A stretch of DNA of 64,000 bases from CBDCFV01 sp965261795 (GCA_965261795.1 OZ253476.1:4340001-4404000), one strand, 5' to 3'. Shown: positions 44,543 through 55,115, counted from the first letter of the stretch. Numbers and translations: made by a program. The notes: generated by a model from the sequence alone, not told the origin.

Positions 44543-45019
44543 TCAGGCGTGCGCGTCGTCCCAGCGCACACCGTTGAGGGCCTCCCAACGAGTCTTTTTT
44601 GTATTGCTCCGGTCGGGAATATCTCTCGGCGGCTCCCGGCGGATAGAGTTGAGAAACGCCAGAATCCGCTTCGCATCTCTTATTCCCAAAGCTACGTCGG
44701 TATCCGTCATTCCACCTTCGTAGAAGTTTTTGTGCAGCAAGTCTACATATGAAAACCAGTGCTTCACTTGGTCTTCATCCACATCATCAGCGAACTCGTC
44801 GGCTAGTTCGCCCAAGGCGTCGCCGATGCTACGGTGGTGGGTGTGCAGCCACCCTCGTTGCTCGGCGACTGACTTGACGGCGGTGGACACCGCGCCCCAA
44901 GCCTTCTCTCCGGACTGGCGATAGTCCTCCCGCTCGAATTCATCATCGGCTTGCAGGATGTATTCCTGGCTCAAGAACCAGTACCACTCAGGCGTGTTTT
45001 TGATGGGTTGGGCCATCAC
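44543..45019 (-). CDS. PaREP1/HEPN-like helical protein
   Basis: The 158-residue helical protein with SGEKAWGAVSTAVKSVAEQRGW, a central HHRSIGDALGELADE and LLHKNFYEGG fits the PaREP1 branch of the HEPN superfamily. It is a better family match than the diverged copy at 33869. The start is either GTG 45019 or ATG 45016, with GGAG a suitable distance upstream. It precedes the 77-residue gene at 44300-44533. Function is unknown. HEPN relatives are often RNA cleavers or their regulators. Confidence 0.7.
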   Translation of the reverse strand: MMAQPIKNTPEWYWFLSQEYILQADDEFEREDYRQSGEKAWGAVSTAVKSVAEQRGWLHTHHRSIGDALGELADEFADDVDEDQVKHWFSYVDLLHKNFYEGGMTDTDVALGIRDAKRILAFLNSIRREPPRDIPDRSNTKKTRWEALNGVRWDDAHA

Positions 45020-45078
45020 TGATTATTCTCCAAAGGCATGATACCACTAACCGCCTACCGCTTACTATTTTGACCGCG

Positions 45079-45915
<837 letters not shown>

Positions 45916-45990
45916 TGTCGCGACTCGTCCGGTTGGTCCATGTACGCCTGTGACCGCCGCTTACAAGTCCCCCTGACCGAAGTGCATTTA

Positions 45991-46833
45991 CTACCGGGAT
46001 AGCGCCTGCAACTCTTCCAGCACAGCCGGGTCCATGGTGAAGCTTTGCTTGTCTGTTGGGAAGTCTCCTGCTTCAACCTCTTGCACGTACTGAGCGAAGG
46101 CCGCTTTTATGGAGTCGGACAATTGGGCAAACCGCTTGGCGTGTTTGGGGGAGAAGTTGGTAAACAATCCCAGCATATCGTGGAGAACCTGGACTTGGCC
46201 GTCGCACTCCGGCCCAGCACCGATACCGATGATAGGAATGGTCAGCCGGGTTGATATGAGTCCAGCCAAGGGAGAGGGCACCAGTTCCAGGACGACGGAA
46301 TAGGCCCCAGCTTGCTCCAAGGCTTGGGCGTCCCGCAATAACTGCTCCGCCGCTTCCAAGCCGCGCCCTTGCACCCGGTAGCCGCCCAAGGCGTTGACCG
46401 ACTGGGGAGTAAGACCGATGTGCCCCATCACCGGTATGCCGCACTCTACCAAGCGTCGCACCGTCGGCGCCATCGATTCGCCGCCTTCCAGCTTCACCGA
46501 ATGGGCTCCGCCCTCCTGCATGAGCCGGGCCGCGTTGGTCAGCGCCTGTCCCGCGTCTACGTGGTAGGTCATAAACGGCATGTCGGCGACCAGCAATGCC
46601 TGTTTGGCGCCGCGGCTGACCGCTTTCATGTGGTGCAAAATGTCCTCAAGGGTTACTTGGATGGTGGACTCATAGCCCAGGACCACCATGCCGAGGCTGT
46701 CTCCCACGAGAATTATGGGTATCCCGGCATTATCGGCCAGACATGCCGAGGTGTAATCATAGGCGGTAATCATGGGTATCTTCTTGCCGTCCGCTTTCAT
46801 GCGGGCGATGTCACGGATTGTTACTTTCCCCAT
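45991..46833 (-). CDS. panB: 3-methyl-2-oxobutanoate hydroxymethyltransferase
   Basis: The 280-residue enzyme adds a hydroxymethyl group from methylene-THF to ketoisovalerate, giving ketopantoate. Family motifs are intact: MITAYDYTSACLAD, ILVGDSLGMVVLGY, ADMPFMTYH, VKLEGG, MGHIGLTPQS and GIGAGPECDGQV. I start at ATG 46833 with AGGAGGAG upstream; a longer frame to 46875 adds nothing conserved. It lies between the DUF2520 protein and panC. Confidence 0.95.
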   Translation of the reverse strand: MGKVTIRDIARMKADGKKIPMITAYDYTSACLADNAGIPIILVGDSLGMVVLGYESTIQVTLEDILHHMKAVSRGAKQALLVADMPFMTYHVDAGQALTNAARLMQEGGAHSVKLEGGESMAPTVRRLVECGIPVMGHIGLTPQSVNALGGYRVQGRGLEAAEQLLRDAQALEQAGAYSVVLELVPSPLAGLISTRLTIPIIGIGAGPECDGQVQVLHDMLGLFTNFSPKHAKRFAQLSDSIKAAFAQYVQEVEAGDFPTDKQSFTMDPAVLEELQALSR

Positions 46834-46920
46834 GACCGTTGCCTCCTCCTGTATGACGTCCCACCTTCTCCCCAACCTTCTCCCAAAGGGAGAGATCCAT
46901 TACGCCCTATTTGCACCGTT

Positions 46921-47811
46921 TCAATCGGATTCCACGTAGTGGTCCACCAACTCTTCCATGGCCGTAAGTTGGTCCGGCCCGACGCCATGCTTGACCGCCA
47001 AGGGGAACGAGGCCCTTGCCAAGCTGGAATAGACCGGTAAAATCTCGGGCATCCGCAAAAACAGGGACTCCAAGTGAGACCGCAACGTCACTGCGTCTCC
47101 GCGTATCACCGGGCCGGTGGCCGCAGCCGTGATGCCGTGTCTCGCAACGTTGTCCAGCGTCGCATTGGCCAACGGATACAGCGCCCGTCTCGCTTCCTCG
47201 GCTGAAAACCCCATTTCTTCCCAAAGGCTCACCGCACCCTGCAACAGCGCGACAAAGTAGCCGCATCCCAACACCGCCGCAGCATGGTACATGGGCCGGA
47301 ATTCATCGGCTATAACGACGGGATAACCTCCAAGAACACGGGCCATATCCCCTAAGTAGTCCACCAGCCAACCGTCCCCGGCAATGGCAAATGTCACCCC
47401 GGTCAGTCGCTCGCTTGACTCATCAGGGTTTTGGACTCCGGCGAAAGTCTGGAAGGGATGCAACGCCCCCGTCAAAGCGCCCAGCTTCTTCGCAGGAGAA
47501 AGCAATTCGGTGGAGGCCGCGCCACAACAGTGGACTACTGCTTGCCCCGGCCGCCAGTCCACCGCAGACGCTATGCCGCCGATAACCGAGTCCGGCGTGG
47601 TGATAAACACCAAGTCGGCGGCGTTGGCCAGTTCTTGCGCCGAAGGGTAGACATCACATCCGGGAATTCTGTCGGCCAGCCATTGCGCGGAGTTGGCGGA
47701 CCGGCTGTAAGCTGCCACTACCCGGTACCCCCGGCTTGTTAAGGCCAGGGGAAGTCCCTTACCGAGCACTCCAATCCCGATAAACCCTATAACCAGGTCG
47801 CTATTAACCAT
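46921..47811 (-). CDS. DUF2520/Rossmann reductase, candidate ketopantoate reductase
   Basis: The 296-residue protein has an N-terminal NAD(P)-binding domain (FIGIGVLGKGLPLAL, GxGxxG) and a C-terminal helical DUF2520-like domain (GALHPFQTFAG, then YHAAAVLGCGYFVALLQGA). The family is related to 6-phosphogluconate and ketopantoate reductase folds but lacks the usual PanE motifs. Position is telling: it overlaps the P1 peptidase gene by 8 bases and lies 87 bases upstream of panB, in a cluster that has panB and panC but no panE. Ketopantoate reduction is therefore the most economical role, by inference from context. Confidence 0.72.
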   Translation of the reverse strand: MVNSDLVIGFIGIGVLGKGLPLALTSRGYRVVAAYSRSANSAQWLADRIPGCDVYPSAQELANAADLVFITTPDSVIGGIASAVDWRPGQAVVHCCGAASTELLSPAKKLGALTGALHPFQTFAGVQNPDESSERLTGVTFAIAGDGWLVDYLGDMARVLGGYPVVIADEFRPMYHAAAVLGCGYFVALLQGAVSLWEEMGFSAEEARRALYPLANATLDNVARHGITAAATGPVIRGDAVTLRSHLESLFLRMPEILPVYSSLARASFPLAVKHGVGPDQLTAMEELVDHYVESD

Positions 47812-48784
47812 ATCCGAGTTCCCTTATTGAAGGGACGCCACCGAGACCCGTAGCGGTCTGCACTGCGCGAAGTACTGCCCGGGCGGTCGCCTCGACTACG
47901 GCCGCGCCCAGAACAGTGGTATCGGCGGGGGCGGTACGGCGGCCGGTTGCAAGGGCGAACATCGTGTCACCGTCCCGCATCGTGTGGCAAGGCCTTATAG
48001 TCAAAGCCAGTCCATCATGGCTCAAGGCTGCCAGACGATTGACCTGTTCTCGTGTCAGGAACGCGTCGGTGGCCACGACGCCTATGGTGGTGTTGGTCAT
48101 TGGCGGCGACTCGCTGCTATCAGAGCCCGACAACAGCAACTCCACCGGGTCTTCCATGCCGTCGCCGCTTTCAAGCCTTGGACCTGCAATAAGGCGGCCC
48201 GTTTGGTGGTCGAAAACGCCGCCGTAGGCGTTGACCGCGACAACCGCCCCAACCAGGAAGCCGCCGGGCAGTTTCAACACCGCAGAGCCGATGCCCCCCT
48301 TAATGGCGCCCTTCATACCACGCGCTTTGGCCACCGTCGCGCCTGTCCCGGCCCCTACACTCCCTTCTTCAACTGAACCCGTGTGGGCGGCGAGGCAAGC
48401 CGCCCACCCCTCTTCCGGTCCCGGACGGACATCAGACGTGATCAAGCCCAAGTCGAACAGTATGGCCGCGGCGACGATGGGCACCACCGTATTACCTATG
48501 GCGTAACCAACACTTTCCTTGGACAAGTACCGCATCACTCCGGATGCAGCGTCCAAGCCGAAGGCGCTGCCACCGCTGAGCACTATCCCGTTGACCCGCT
48601 CGACCTGATGCGCCGGTCTCAGCAGGTCGGTCTCCCTGGTTCCCGGGGACCCTCCACGGACGTCCACGCCGCCCACCGCTCCCTCCCGGCATAAAACCAC
48701 CGTGCAGCCGGTGGCGTTGGACAGGTCGGTATAGTGTCCCACTTCCAAGCCTTCGACCGCGGTGAGGGAGCCGTTCAACAGCAT
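47804..48784 (-). CDS. P1 (DmpA/BapA-type) self-processing aminopeptidase
   Basis: The 326-residue protein matches the P1 family of N-terminal nucleophile hydrolases: VEGLEVGHYTD at the start, VVLCREGAVGGVDVRGG, NGIVLSGGSAFGLDA, and KARGMKGAIKGGIGS. The self-cleavage point is expected before NTTIGVVATDA. Relatives are the L-aminopeptidase/D-amidase DmpA, beta-peptidyl aminopeptidase BapA, which releases beta-alanine from dipeptides, and nylon oligomer hydrolase. First gene of the pantothenate cluster, overlapping DUF2520. ATG 48784 is very close to GGAGG; TTG 48778 is an alternative start with better spacing. Confidence 0.85.
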   Translation of the reverse strand: MLLNGSLTAVEGLEVGHYTDLSNATGCTVVLCREGAVGGVDVRGGSPGTRETDLLRPAHQVERVNGIVLSGGSAFGLDAASGVMRYLSKESVGYAIGNTVVPIVAAAILFDLGLITSDVRPGPEEGWAACLAAHTGSVEEGSVGAGTGATVAKARGMKGAIKGGIGSAVLKLPGGFLVGAVVAVNAYGGVFDHQTGRLIAGPRLESGDGMEDPVELLLSGSDSSESPPMTNTTIGVVATDAFLTREQVNRLAALSHDGLALTIRPCHTMRDGDTMFALATGRRTAPADTTVLGAAVVEATARAVLRAVQTATGLGGVPSIRELGYG

Positions 48785-49025
48785 CCTCCGGCGTCACCAT
48801 TAGCGGGGAAAGGGCTAACTACGGAGCAAAAAGGAAAGCTCCAGAGCGCAAGAGAGGAGGAGGGAAATAGCTTCAGCAGCATGGCCGTCTCGGTCGTCAT
48901 AAGATCCCAGCGGCGCAAAAGAGTAGTTGTGTACGAAAGCCCTGTTGCTCGCGTCCAGCCAAGGGTACGCGGCGAGTCAATTTTAGGAGCGCACTACTGG
49001 GGTGTCAAGACGACGGGTTAAGCCG

Positions 49026-50261
49026 TCAGACACGCCGCAGCGGCACGATCATCGCCAGTAACGCCGCCGCGCCCGTCAACGCGCCGCTGTAGTAGTAGAT
49101 GGAACCCAAGCCGCCGAAATGCTCGATTATCAGAATAGCCAGGAATGGTGTCGCTCCGCCGATAATGCCGTTAATTCCGAAGATGAGCCCCACTGCGGTA
49201 GCTTCCGTGCCTCGTCCCACCACGTCCAGCACCGCCGCTTGGATGATTTGATGCAACGCAAAAGCACCCAACCCCAAACCGGCCAGGACCAATGGCAGCA
49301 AAAGAGAATCCCCGACCATCACCACCAAGAAGGACAGTATCGCAGAGACCAACAACCCGGGCACCATCACCGCCTTCCGTCCAAAACGGTCGGACAGGGC
49401 GCCCAATATCGGGGCAGAGATAATGCCCATTCCCACGACCAACGCGTAGTGGACGCCGGCCTCAAAGGGGCGCATACCCAACCCGGTTTCCGCATCCTCC
49501 AAGTAGAACGGCGTCCAATTGAACAGGGCGCTAAGCGCAATTCCTCGCAGGGTGGCGGTTATGGTGAGGCCCATTACCGACGGGTTCTTGAGAAAGGCAA
49601 AGCCTTGTCTGAACCGGGCGGCCAGCCGTACCTGAGGCTCCTGGCCCGCTCCTCTCCCCACGTCCTTCAACGACCACCATACAAACATGGAGAGAAACAA
49701 CGCCGGGATAGCGTAAAGGAAGAACACATACCGCCAGAAGAGCACGCTAAGCAACGCGCCCGCCATAATGGGGCCCAGAACGTTTCCGATGTTTGAGCCG
49801 AACCCGTGCATGGCTATGGCGAATCCCCGCCGGTCGGGGAAACGCTGTGACAGGGCGGCAGTGGAGGGAAGATGCCAGAGGGAACCCGGGACCGACATGA
49901 GGAGTACGGCGAGGAACAGGATGGCAAAGTTGGGTGAAGCGCCCACGAAGGTGTAGGAGACGGCGGAGCCGATCATGCATCCGGTAAGGATCAGTCCCCA
50001 TTGACTCTTCAACAGGTCAACTATCGCGCCGCCGCCAAGGTTCACTACGCCGGACCCGGCCTGCCTGACACCCAACAGGCTGGCTACTTGAAAGTAGCTA
50101 AGACCCAGAGAGGAGGTTATTGCCGGCATAAATACGGGAAATCCTTGGTCGTAAAGGTGGGATATCCCGTGCCCGATGGCAATGCTTCCCAAAATAAAGC
50201 CCCGGTTCTGTCTCAGGTTTACCGGGGCCTCGGCAGCCGGTTCCAACAAATTCTGCTCCAC
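49026..50261 (-). CDS. MFS transporter
   Basis: The 411-residue major facilitator protein has about 12 hydrophobic segments and a loop motif (GALSDRFGRKAVMVPG, in the second half). The N-terminal half has the sequence GSAVSYTFVGASP with conserved Gly. The substrate is not readable. The start is GTG 50261. It is divergent from the betaine-type ABC operon, which suggests no shared function. Confidence 0.82.
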   Translation of the reverse strand: MEQNLLEPAAEAPVNLRQNRGFILGSIAIGHGISHLYDQGFPVFMPAITSSLGLSYFQVASLLGVRQAGSGVVNLGGGAIVDLLKSQWGLILTGCMIGSAVSYTFVGASPNFAILFLAVLLMSVPGSLWHLPSTAALSQRFPDRRGFAIAMHGFGSNIGNVLGPIMAGALLSVLFWRYVFFLYAIPALFLSMFVWWSLKDVGRGAGQEPQVRLAARFRQGFAFLKNPSVMGLTITATLRGIALSALFNWTPFYLEDAETGLGMRPFEAGVHYALVVGMGIISAPILGALSDRFGRKAVMVPGLLVSAILSFLVVMVGDSLLLPLVLAGLGLGAFALHQIIQAAVLDVVGRGTEATAVGLIFGINGIIGGATPFLAILIIEHFGGLGSIYYYSGALTGAAALLAMIVPLRRV

Positions 50262-50388
50262 GCCTGTCGGGTTCCCACGCCGATTCTAAGTTCAAGGCGA
50301 CCCTCTGGCAAGTGAGACCAGCGCGGCGGACAAACCTTGAATCCCGCCCTACGGTAAGGACGCATCCAGGAGCAAAAGGTGCTAGTTT

Positions 50389-51312
50389 ATGATTACCGGA
50401 AGCGACTCCCCTGCCGGGTTGATTTCTGCAACGTACGGCGATGAGAACGGAAGGAGGCGCGAAGGGTCATTCATACAGGTCGACTCGGTATGGAAGGTGT
50501 TCGGCAAAAAACCCGAAAAAGTCCTCGGCCCCCAGTACGCCGACAAGGATAAGTCCTTTTTTCAGCCCGAACTCGGCAACGTCATAGCCATCCAGGACGT
50601 TTCCTTCAGCGTCGGCCAGGGCGAGACCTTCGTCATTATGGGGCTGTCGGGCAGCGGCAAGTCCACCATGGTGCGTTGCATGGCCCGCCTTGCCGAGACC
50701 ACCGCCGGGGCGATAATTATCGACGGAGAAGACATCACCACGATGACCGAAAAAGAGTTGATGGAGTTTCGTCGCAGCAAAATCGCCATGGTCTTCCAGA
50801 ACTACGGCCTGATGCCCAACCGGAACGTGCTGGACAACGCCGCGTTGGGCTTGGAAATACAGGGAATCCATCAAGGGAAACGCTACGCCCGCACCCGCGA
50901 GATGCTGGACTTGGTCGGACTCGCCGATTGGGAAAAAGCCTACCCCCACCAATTGTCCGGCGGTATGCGGCAACGGGTGGGCTTGGCCCGGGCCTTGGTG
51001 GTGAATACTGGCATTCTGCTGATGGACGAACCGTTCAGCAGCCTCGACCCTCTGACGCGCCACCAGATGCAGGACGAGTTTCTGCGCCTGCAGAGTGAAA
51101 TTCGAAAGACCATCGTCTTCATCATTCACGACGCCAACGAAGCTCTGAAACTGGGAGACCGCATCGCCATTATGCAAAATGGCCGGGTGGTCCAAATCGG
51201 CTCGCCCAAGGACATACTGCGTCAGCCGAAGAACGAATACGTCAGCGACCTCACGCAAGACGTGCACCTGGAAACAATCATAGACGCCATCCAAGTTAAT
51301 GACGCCGCCTAA
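50389..51312 (+). CDS. Glycine betaine/proline ABC ATPase
   Basis: The 307-residue ATPase is of the ProV/OpuAA type. It shows the family's long N-terminal extension before the fold (VWKVFGKKPEKVL), Walker A GLSGSGKST, Q-loop QNYGLMPNRNV, signature LSGGMRQRVGLA, Walker B ILLMDEPFSSLDP and switch His FIIHDAN. The C-terminus is short, so the tandem CBS domains of ProV are absent; regulation by ionic strength through CBS is therefore unlikely. It works with the permease and binding-protein genes downstream to import osmolytes. A ribosome site AAAGG precedes ATG 50389. Confidence 0.9.
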   Translation: MITGSDSPAGLISATYGDENGRRREGSFIQVDSVWKVFGKKPEKVLGPQYADKDKSFFQPELGNVIAIQDVSFSVGQGETFVIMGLSGSGKSTMVRCMARLAETTAGAIIIDGEDITTMTEKELMEFRRSKIAMVFQNYGLMPNRNVLDNAALGLEIQGIHQGKRYARTREMLDLVGLADWEKAYPHQLSGGMRQRVGLARALVVNTGILLMDEPFSSLDPLTRHQMQDEFLRLQSEIRKTIVFIIHDANEALKLGDRIAIMQNGRVVQIGSPKDILRQPKNEYVSDLTQDVHLETIIDAIQVNDAA

Positions 51313-51328
51313 GGCCGCGTCGATGCCC

Positions 51329-51355
51329 CCGTCATTCCGTCTCAAGCCGGAATCC
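51329..51355. repeat. Palindromic repeat copy (CCGTCATTCCG...CGGAATCC)
   Basis: Inverted-orientation copy of the GGATTCC-GGAATGACGG family, located between the ABC ATPase and permease genes. It could form a hairpin within the operon message. Confidence 0.5.
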
Positions 51356-51435
51356 AGAGCGGCATGATGCGCAGGTTTCTGAATTAGTGCTTTCGCCAGA
51401 ATGAACGCGCCGAGGACTTTACCGAAGAGGCCCGC

Positions 51436-52536
51436 ATGTCAGCAATAACCGGCGACGAAACGGACCCGCAAGCCTTGGATGAAACCTCGCCGGACCCTAG
51501 CGGGGGAATCCCGTCGAGAAGAATCGAGCTGGATATGTCGCGGCCCGTCTTCCGGTGGATGACCGGGCTGGCCGCAGTTGTCATCGTGCTTATAGTGTGC
51601 CTGCTGGCGTGGGGGATGGAGATAGAATTCCCTACTACGGTATCCAGCTTCGAGCTTCCGACCTCCGACGGCAGAGCAATAATGGTAACCACGTCGGTGC
51701 GCGACGTCACCGGCCGCGCCATTGACGACGCCGTAAAGTGGACGACCAAGGAAGGAAGCTGGCTCTTTGACGGGGTGAGCGTCGCAATTGCTCACATCTT
51801 GATAAACATTGAGAAAGAGTTGAAGTGGCTGCCTTGGCCGACGGTGGTGGCCGGATTAGCCTTGATTTCTTTCGCCGCAGGACGCTGGCCTCTCTTGGTC
51901 TTCACTCCCTTGGCGCTGCTCTTCGTCGGGTTTATGGGCCTCTGGGACCGCATGATAGAAACCGTTACGCTGACGGTGGTTGCGGTGGCCCTTTGCGTGT
52001 GCGCCGGGTTTCCCTTGGGTGTCCTGGGCGCCCGCAGCAAGATAGTTGACAACCTTATGCGCCCGATTTTGGACGGAATGCAGACGATGCCGAGCTTCGT
52101 ATATTTGCTGCCTGGCGTCCTGTTCTTTGGCTTGGGCAAACCGGCGGGCATCTTCGCCACCGTCATCTACGCCGTACCTCCGGTAATCCGCTTGACCAGC
52201 CTGGGCATCCGGCAGGTATCGCCTGAGGTCATGGAAGCGGCCCGGGTTTTCGGCGCATCGCCGTTGCAATTGCTGACCAAGGTGCAGGTTCCCATAGCCT
52301 TGCCAACCATCATGGCCGGTATCAGCCAGACGACCATGATGGCGCTGGGAATGGTGACCGTCGCCAGCATGGTAGCCGCCGGCGGCTTGGGAGATAATGT
52401 GTACCGGGCCTTGCAGAACAACGAGCTGGGCAACGGAGCAATCGCCGGGCTGTCAATCGTATTCCTTGCCATCATTCTCGTCCGGCTGACCCAAGCGGCA
52501 GTACGCAACCGTGAAGAAACATTACGCAGCGACTAA
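51436..52536 (+). CDS. Glycine betaine/proline ABC permease, ProW/OpuAB-like
   Basis: The 366-residue permease has an N-terminal cytoplasmic stretch, one TM at about 43-65, a loop, then the BPD-type permease core with the family's EAA-like loop EVMEAARVFGASPLQLLTKVQVPIALP near residue 265. The conserved MQTMPSFVYLLPGVLFFG is characteristic of ProW. It forms the membrane channel for an osmolyte. It lies 123 bases after the ATPase and 48 bases before the binding-protein gene. Confidence 0.9.
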   Translation: MSAITGDETDPQALDETSPDPSGGIPSRRIELDMSRPVFRWMTGLAAVVIVLIVCLLAWGMEIEFPTTVSSFELPTSDGRAIMVTTSVRDVTGRAIDDAVKWTTKEGSWLFDGVSVAIAHILINIEKELKWLPWPTVVAGLALISFAAGRWPLLVFTPLALLFVGFMGLWDRMIETVTLTVVAVALCVCAGFPLGVLGARSKIVDNLMRPILDGMQTMPSFVYLLPGVLFFGLGKPAGIFATVIYAVPPVIRLTSLGIRQVSPEVMEAARVFGASPLQLLTKVQVPIALPTIMAGISQTTMMALGMVTVASMVAAGGLGDNVYRALQNNELGNGAIAGLSIVFLAIILVRLTQAAVRNREETLRSD

Positions 52537-52584
52537 CCAGTAGCTTTCAATCGTCACCCTGATAGCCTGTTGGGGAATTGGCTG

Positions 52585-53679
52585 ATGCCGCAGGGTCCAG
52601 TATTTATCTTGCTAACCGGTTGCATGTACTTAACGCTAGCGGCACTGATGACAATGGCGGTCTTCATCGCCTGCGGTGATTCCGGGCCTCAAACCAGTGA
52701 GGGTGAAGTCACCAATGAAGTCAAGGCCGGTGCTCCTTCGAGACCAAAAGAGACCATCGTCTTCGGCGACCTCAACTGGCCCAGCGCCCAGTTGCAGAAC
52801 CGTATCGCCCAGTACATCATCGAACACGGTTATGGCTATCCTACGGACGTAAAGTTCGGCGCCAGCGAGACTCTGTTCAAGGGCCTTCAACGAGGAGACA
52901 TCCACGTTATCATGGAAATCTGGTTGCCTGGCCAGAGGGACGCTTGGAGAAAGGCCTTGAGCGAGAATACAGTCCTTTCCTTGGGCGAGAGCCTCGGCTC
53001 GGACTGGGAATCATCATTCGTGATTCCGGCCTACCTACAGGAACAGTACCCCGAACTGGACAGCATTGCTGACCTGAAGGAGCAGAATTACAAAGACCTG
53101 TTCAAGACTGTGGAGACCGGCGGCAAGGCCCGGCTGGTGTCATGTGTCATCGGCTGGAGTTGCGAATCCGTTAACGCCATCCAAGTTGAAGGCTACGGCC
53201 TGTCGGACCATGTGACGATTGTCAACCCCAGTGACGGGGCCACGTTGAATGCCGACCTCCGCAACGCCTACGAGAGACGGGAACCTTGACTCGGCTACCA
53301 GTGGGGCACCAATGAAACAGCCATGAGGCTGGACTTGGTCCAATTGAAAGAGCCGCCCTACAGCGACCAATGCTGGGCCACCACCAAGGCCTGCGCCTAC
53401 AAGAACTCTACCATCCTGATTGCGGCGAACTTTGGCCTGCCGGGATCGGCCCCCGATATCGCCGAAATGCTGCGCAAGTGGGATTTCAACGCCAGCATAT
53501 ACAAGTCCGTCATCCGATGGCGGGACCAGAACCCGGATATTGACACCGCTACTACAGCCATGTGGTGGCTGGACAGCAACCATGACATATGGTCGGAATG
53601 GGTGACCGAAGAGGCCGCTGCTGCCATTAAAGCCGCCTTGGCCGCCAGTGAAGAAGCCGAAGGCTGGCCCGACGAATAG
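52585..53679 (+). pseudogene. Glycine betaine-type substrate-binding protein interrupted by in-frame TGA
   Basis: The frame runs from ATG 52585 through a TGA at 53287-53289 to the TAG at 53677 with the family matching on both sides. The N-terminus is a lipoprotein signal (lipobox FIAC), then FGDLNWPSAQLQNRIAQYII, MEIWLPGQRDAW, LVSCVIGWSCE and VNPSDGATLNADL. The TGA falls after ERREP where relatives have Trp (EPW-x-GY-W), and LGYQWGTNE continues in the same frame. A TGG-to-TGA change is the simplest reading: a nonsense mutation, a sequencing error, or read-through. TGA is used as a normal stop elsewhere here. If real, the transporter has no functional receptor from this gene. Confidence 0.85.
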
Positions 53680-53861
53680 CCCGCTCCAATCGGGCTAACG
53701 GCGCTCTGTTGCTTTATTACACCAGCGTGTGTTGAGAATACCCACTGACACGGGCCTAGCCCGGTACTAGCGCCTGTGCTATGCTACCGCCTTCGGCGGC
53801 CCTTCAGGCGCCGCATTATTGAGAACGAAAAGACACAGCAAACAGACGGAGGTTGCCAAGC

Positions 53862-54257
53862 ATGTTCGTAGTTAATCACATCCACTTGCGGTCTCCTGAG
53901 CCTCATAAAACGGTACAGTGGTATGTTGACGTGTTTGGAGCCGAATACCTCGGCGAAGGGGCCGGGCTGGCGGGTTCCACGACCATCCGAATGGACATCG
54001 CGGGGACACGGATTAACGTGAGCAGCGAGCCCGGCGGCGAGCCGTTGCCCGACGGAAGTTCCGAGAACCATTACGGATTGGACCACTTCGGATTCGATGT
54101 CGAGGATATAGAAGCGGCGATGGAGCACGTTCAGTCCCACGGCGCCGAAGTATTGCTGCCGATAACACGCATGGAAAGCGGCAGCCTGATCTCCTACGTC
54201 AAGGGGCCGGACAACGTGCGCATCGAGTTGGTCCAGCCGCAAGCCTCCCACGCCTAG
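53862..54257 (+). CDS. VOC-family protein
   Basis: The 131-residue single VOC unit shows FVVNHIHLRSPEPHKTVQWY at the start, GLDHFGFDVEDIEAAM in the middle and VRIELVQP at the end, with His and Glu at expected metal positions. The sequence is closer to glyoxalase/lactoylglutathione-lyase-like proteins than to extradiol dioxygenases. The substrate is unknown. ATG 53862 follows GGAGG; the frame from 53853 begins with TTG and is less likely. It leads the plus-strand SDR block. Confidence 0.82.
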   Translation: MFVVNHIHLRSPEPHKTVQWYVDVFGAEYLGEGAGLAGSTTIRMDIAGTRINVSSEPGGEPLPDGSSENHYGLDHFGFDVEDIEAAMEHVQSHGAEVLLPITRMESGSLISYVKGPDNVRIELVQPQASHA

Positions 54258-54312
54258 CCTCCGGAGGCGTTCCGGACGCTGCCGCAAGATTACAATCACA
54301 AGCAGGGGGTGA

Positions 54313-55095
54313 ATGACCTTGCCTTACTCCGGTCTCAGCTTGGAAGGACATGTCGCATTGGTAACCGGTTCAGCCCGGGGCATCGGCAGGGCATTGGCTA
54401 TCGGGTTGGCCGAGGCCGGGGCCGACGTGGCGGTCTCGGACATTCCCACCAGCCTCGACCAAGCCAAACAGGTGCAGGAGCACATCGAGGGGTTGGACCG
54501 CACCAGTTCGACCTATGCGCTTGACGTCCTGGACCTGGACAGCATCCGGGACTCCGTCGACGCTGTGGTCAGGGACTTCGGCCGCTTGGACATACTGATC
54601 AACAACGCGGCCACGCGCAGGCCGAAACCCGCTCTGGAACTTACCGAGGCCGAGTGGGACGCCGTAGTGGACACCAACCTGAAGGGAGTGTTCTTCTGCG
54701 CTCAAGCAGCGGCCCGGCACATGGTGGAGCAAGGCAGAGGACGGATTATCAACATCGCCTCCCAAATGGCCCTGGTCGCCCGCCCAAGGCGCGTAGCCTA
54801 TACCGCCAGTAAGGCGGGCGTCGCCGGTATGACCCGCGCCTTGGCGTTGGAGTGGATACAACACGGCATCACGGTAAACGCCATCGGGCCGGGACCCACC
54901 GTTACGCCCGGCATGTTGGCCGCCAACCCCTGGACGCAAGATCAGGTCGATCAGGATATCGAGGCCCACATGCCCTTGGGCCGCCGCATGGAACCGGAAG
55001 AACTGGTGGGAGCCGCGATTTACCTTGCCAGCCCATCCGCGAGTGCAACCACGGGTCACTTGCTCATTGTCGACGGTGGTTGGACGGCCCAGTAG
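54313..55095 (+). CDS. Short-chain dehydrogenase/reductase
   Basis: The 260-residue classical SDR has TGSARGIGRALA, the NNAATRRPK stretch, ASQMALVARPRRVAYTASKAG with Ser, Tyr and Lys, and GPGPTVTPGM. The Asp in AVSDIPTS suggests NAD over NADP. CAGGGGG lies just upstream of ATG 54313. It starts 55 bases after the VOC gene and probably shares a transcript. Substrate unknown. Confidence 0.9.
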   Translation: MTLPYSGLSLEGHVALVTGSARGIGRALAIGLAEAGADVAVSDIPTSLDQAKQVQEHIEGLDRTSSTYALDVLDLDSIRDSVDAVVRDFGRLDILINNAATRRPKPALELTEAEWDAVVDTNLKGVFFCAQAAARHMVEQGRGRIINIASQMALVARPRRVAYTASKAGVAGMTRALALEWIQHGITVNAIGPGPTVTPGMLAANPWTQDQVDQDIEAHMPLGRRMEPEELVGAAIYLASPSASATTGHLLIVDGGWTAQ

Positions 55096-55115
55096 CCCTC
55101 CCAAGGATTAAACCC

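Noticed and set aside
53287..53289. Genome-wide TGA-to-Trp recoding
   Set aside because: TGA ends many intact genes in this window at the family-expected C-terminus, so a reassigned code is not tenable.
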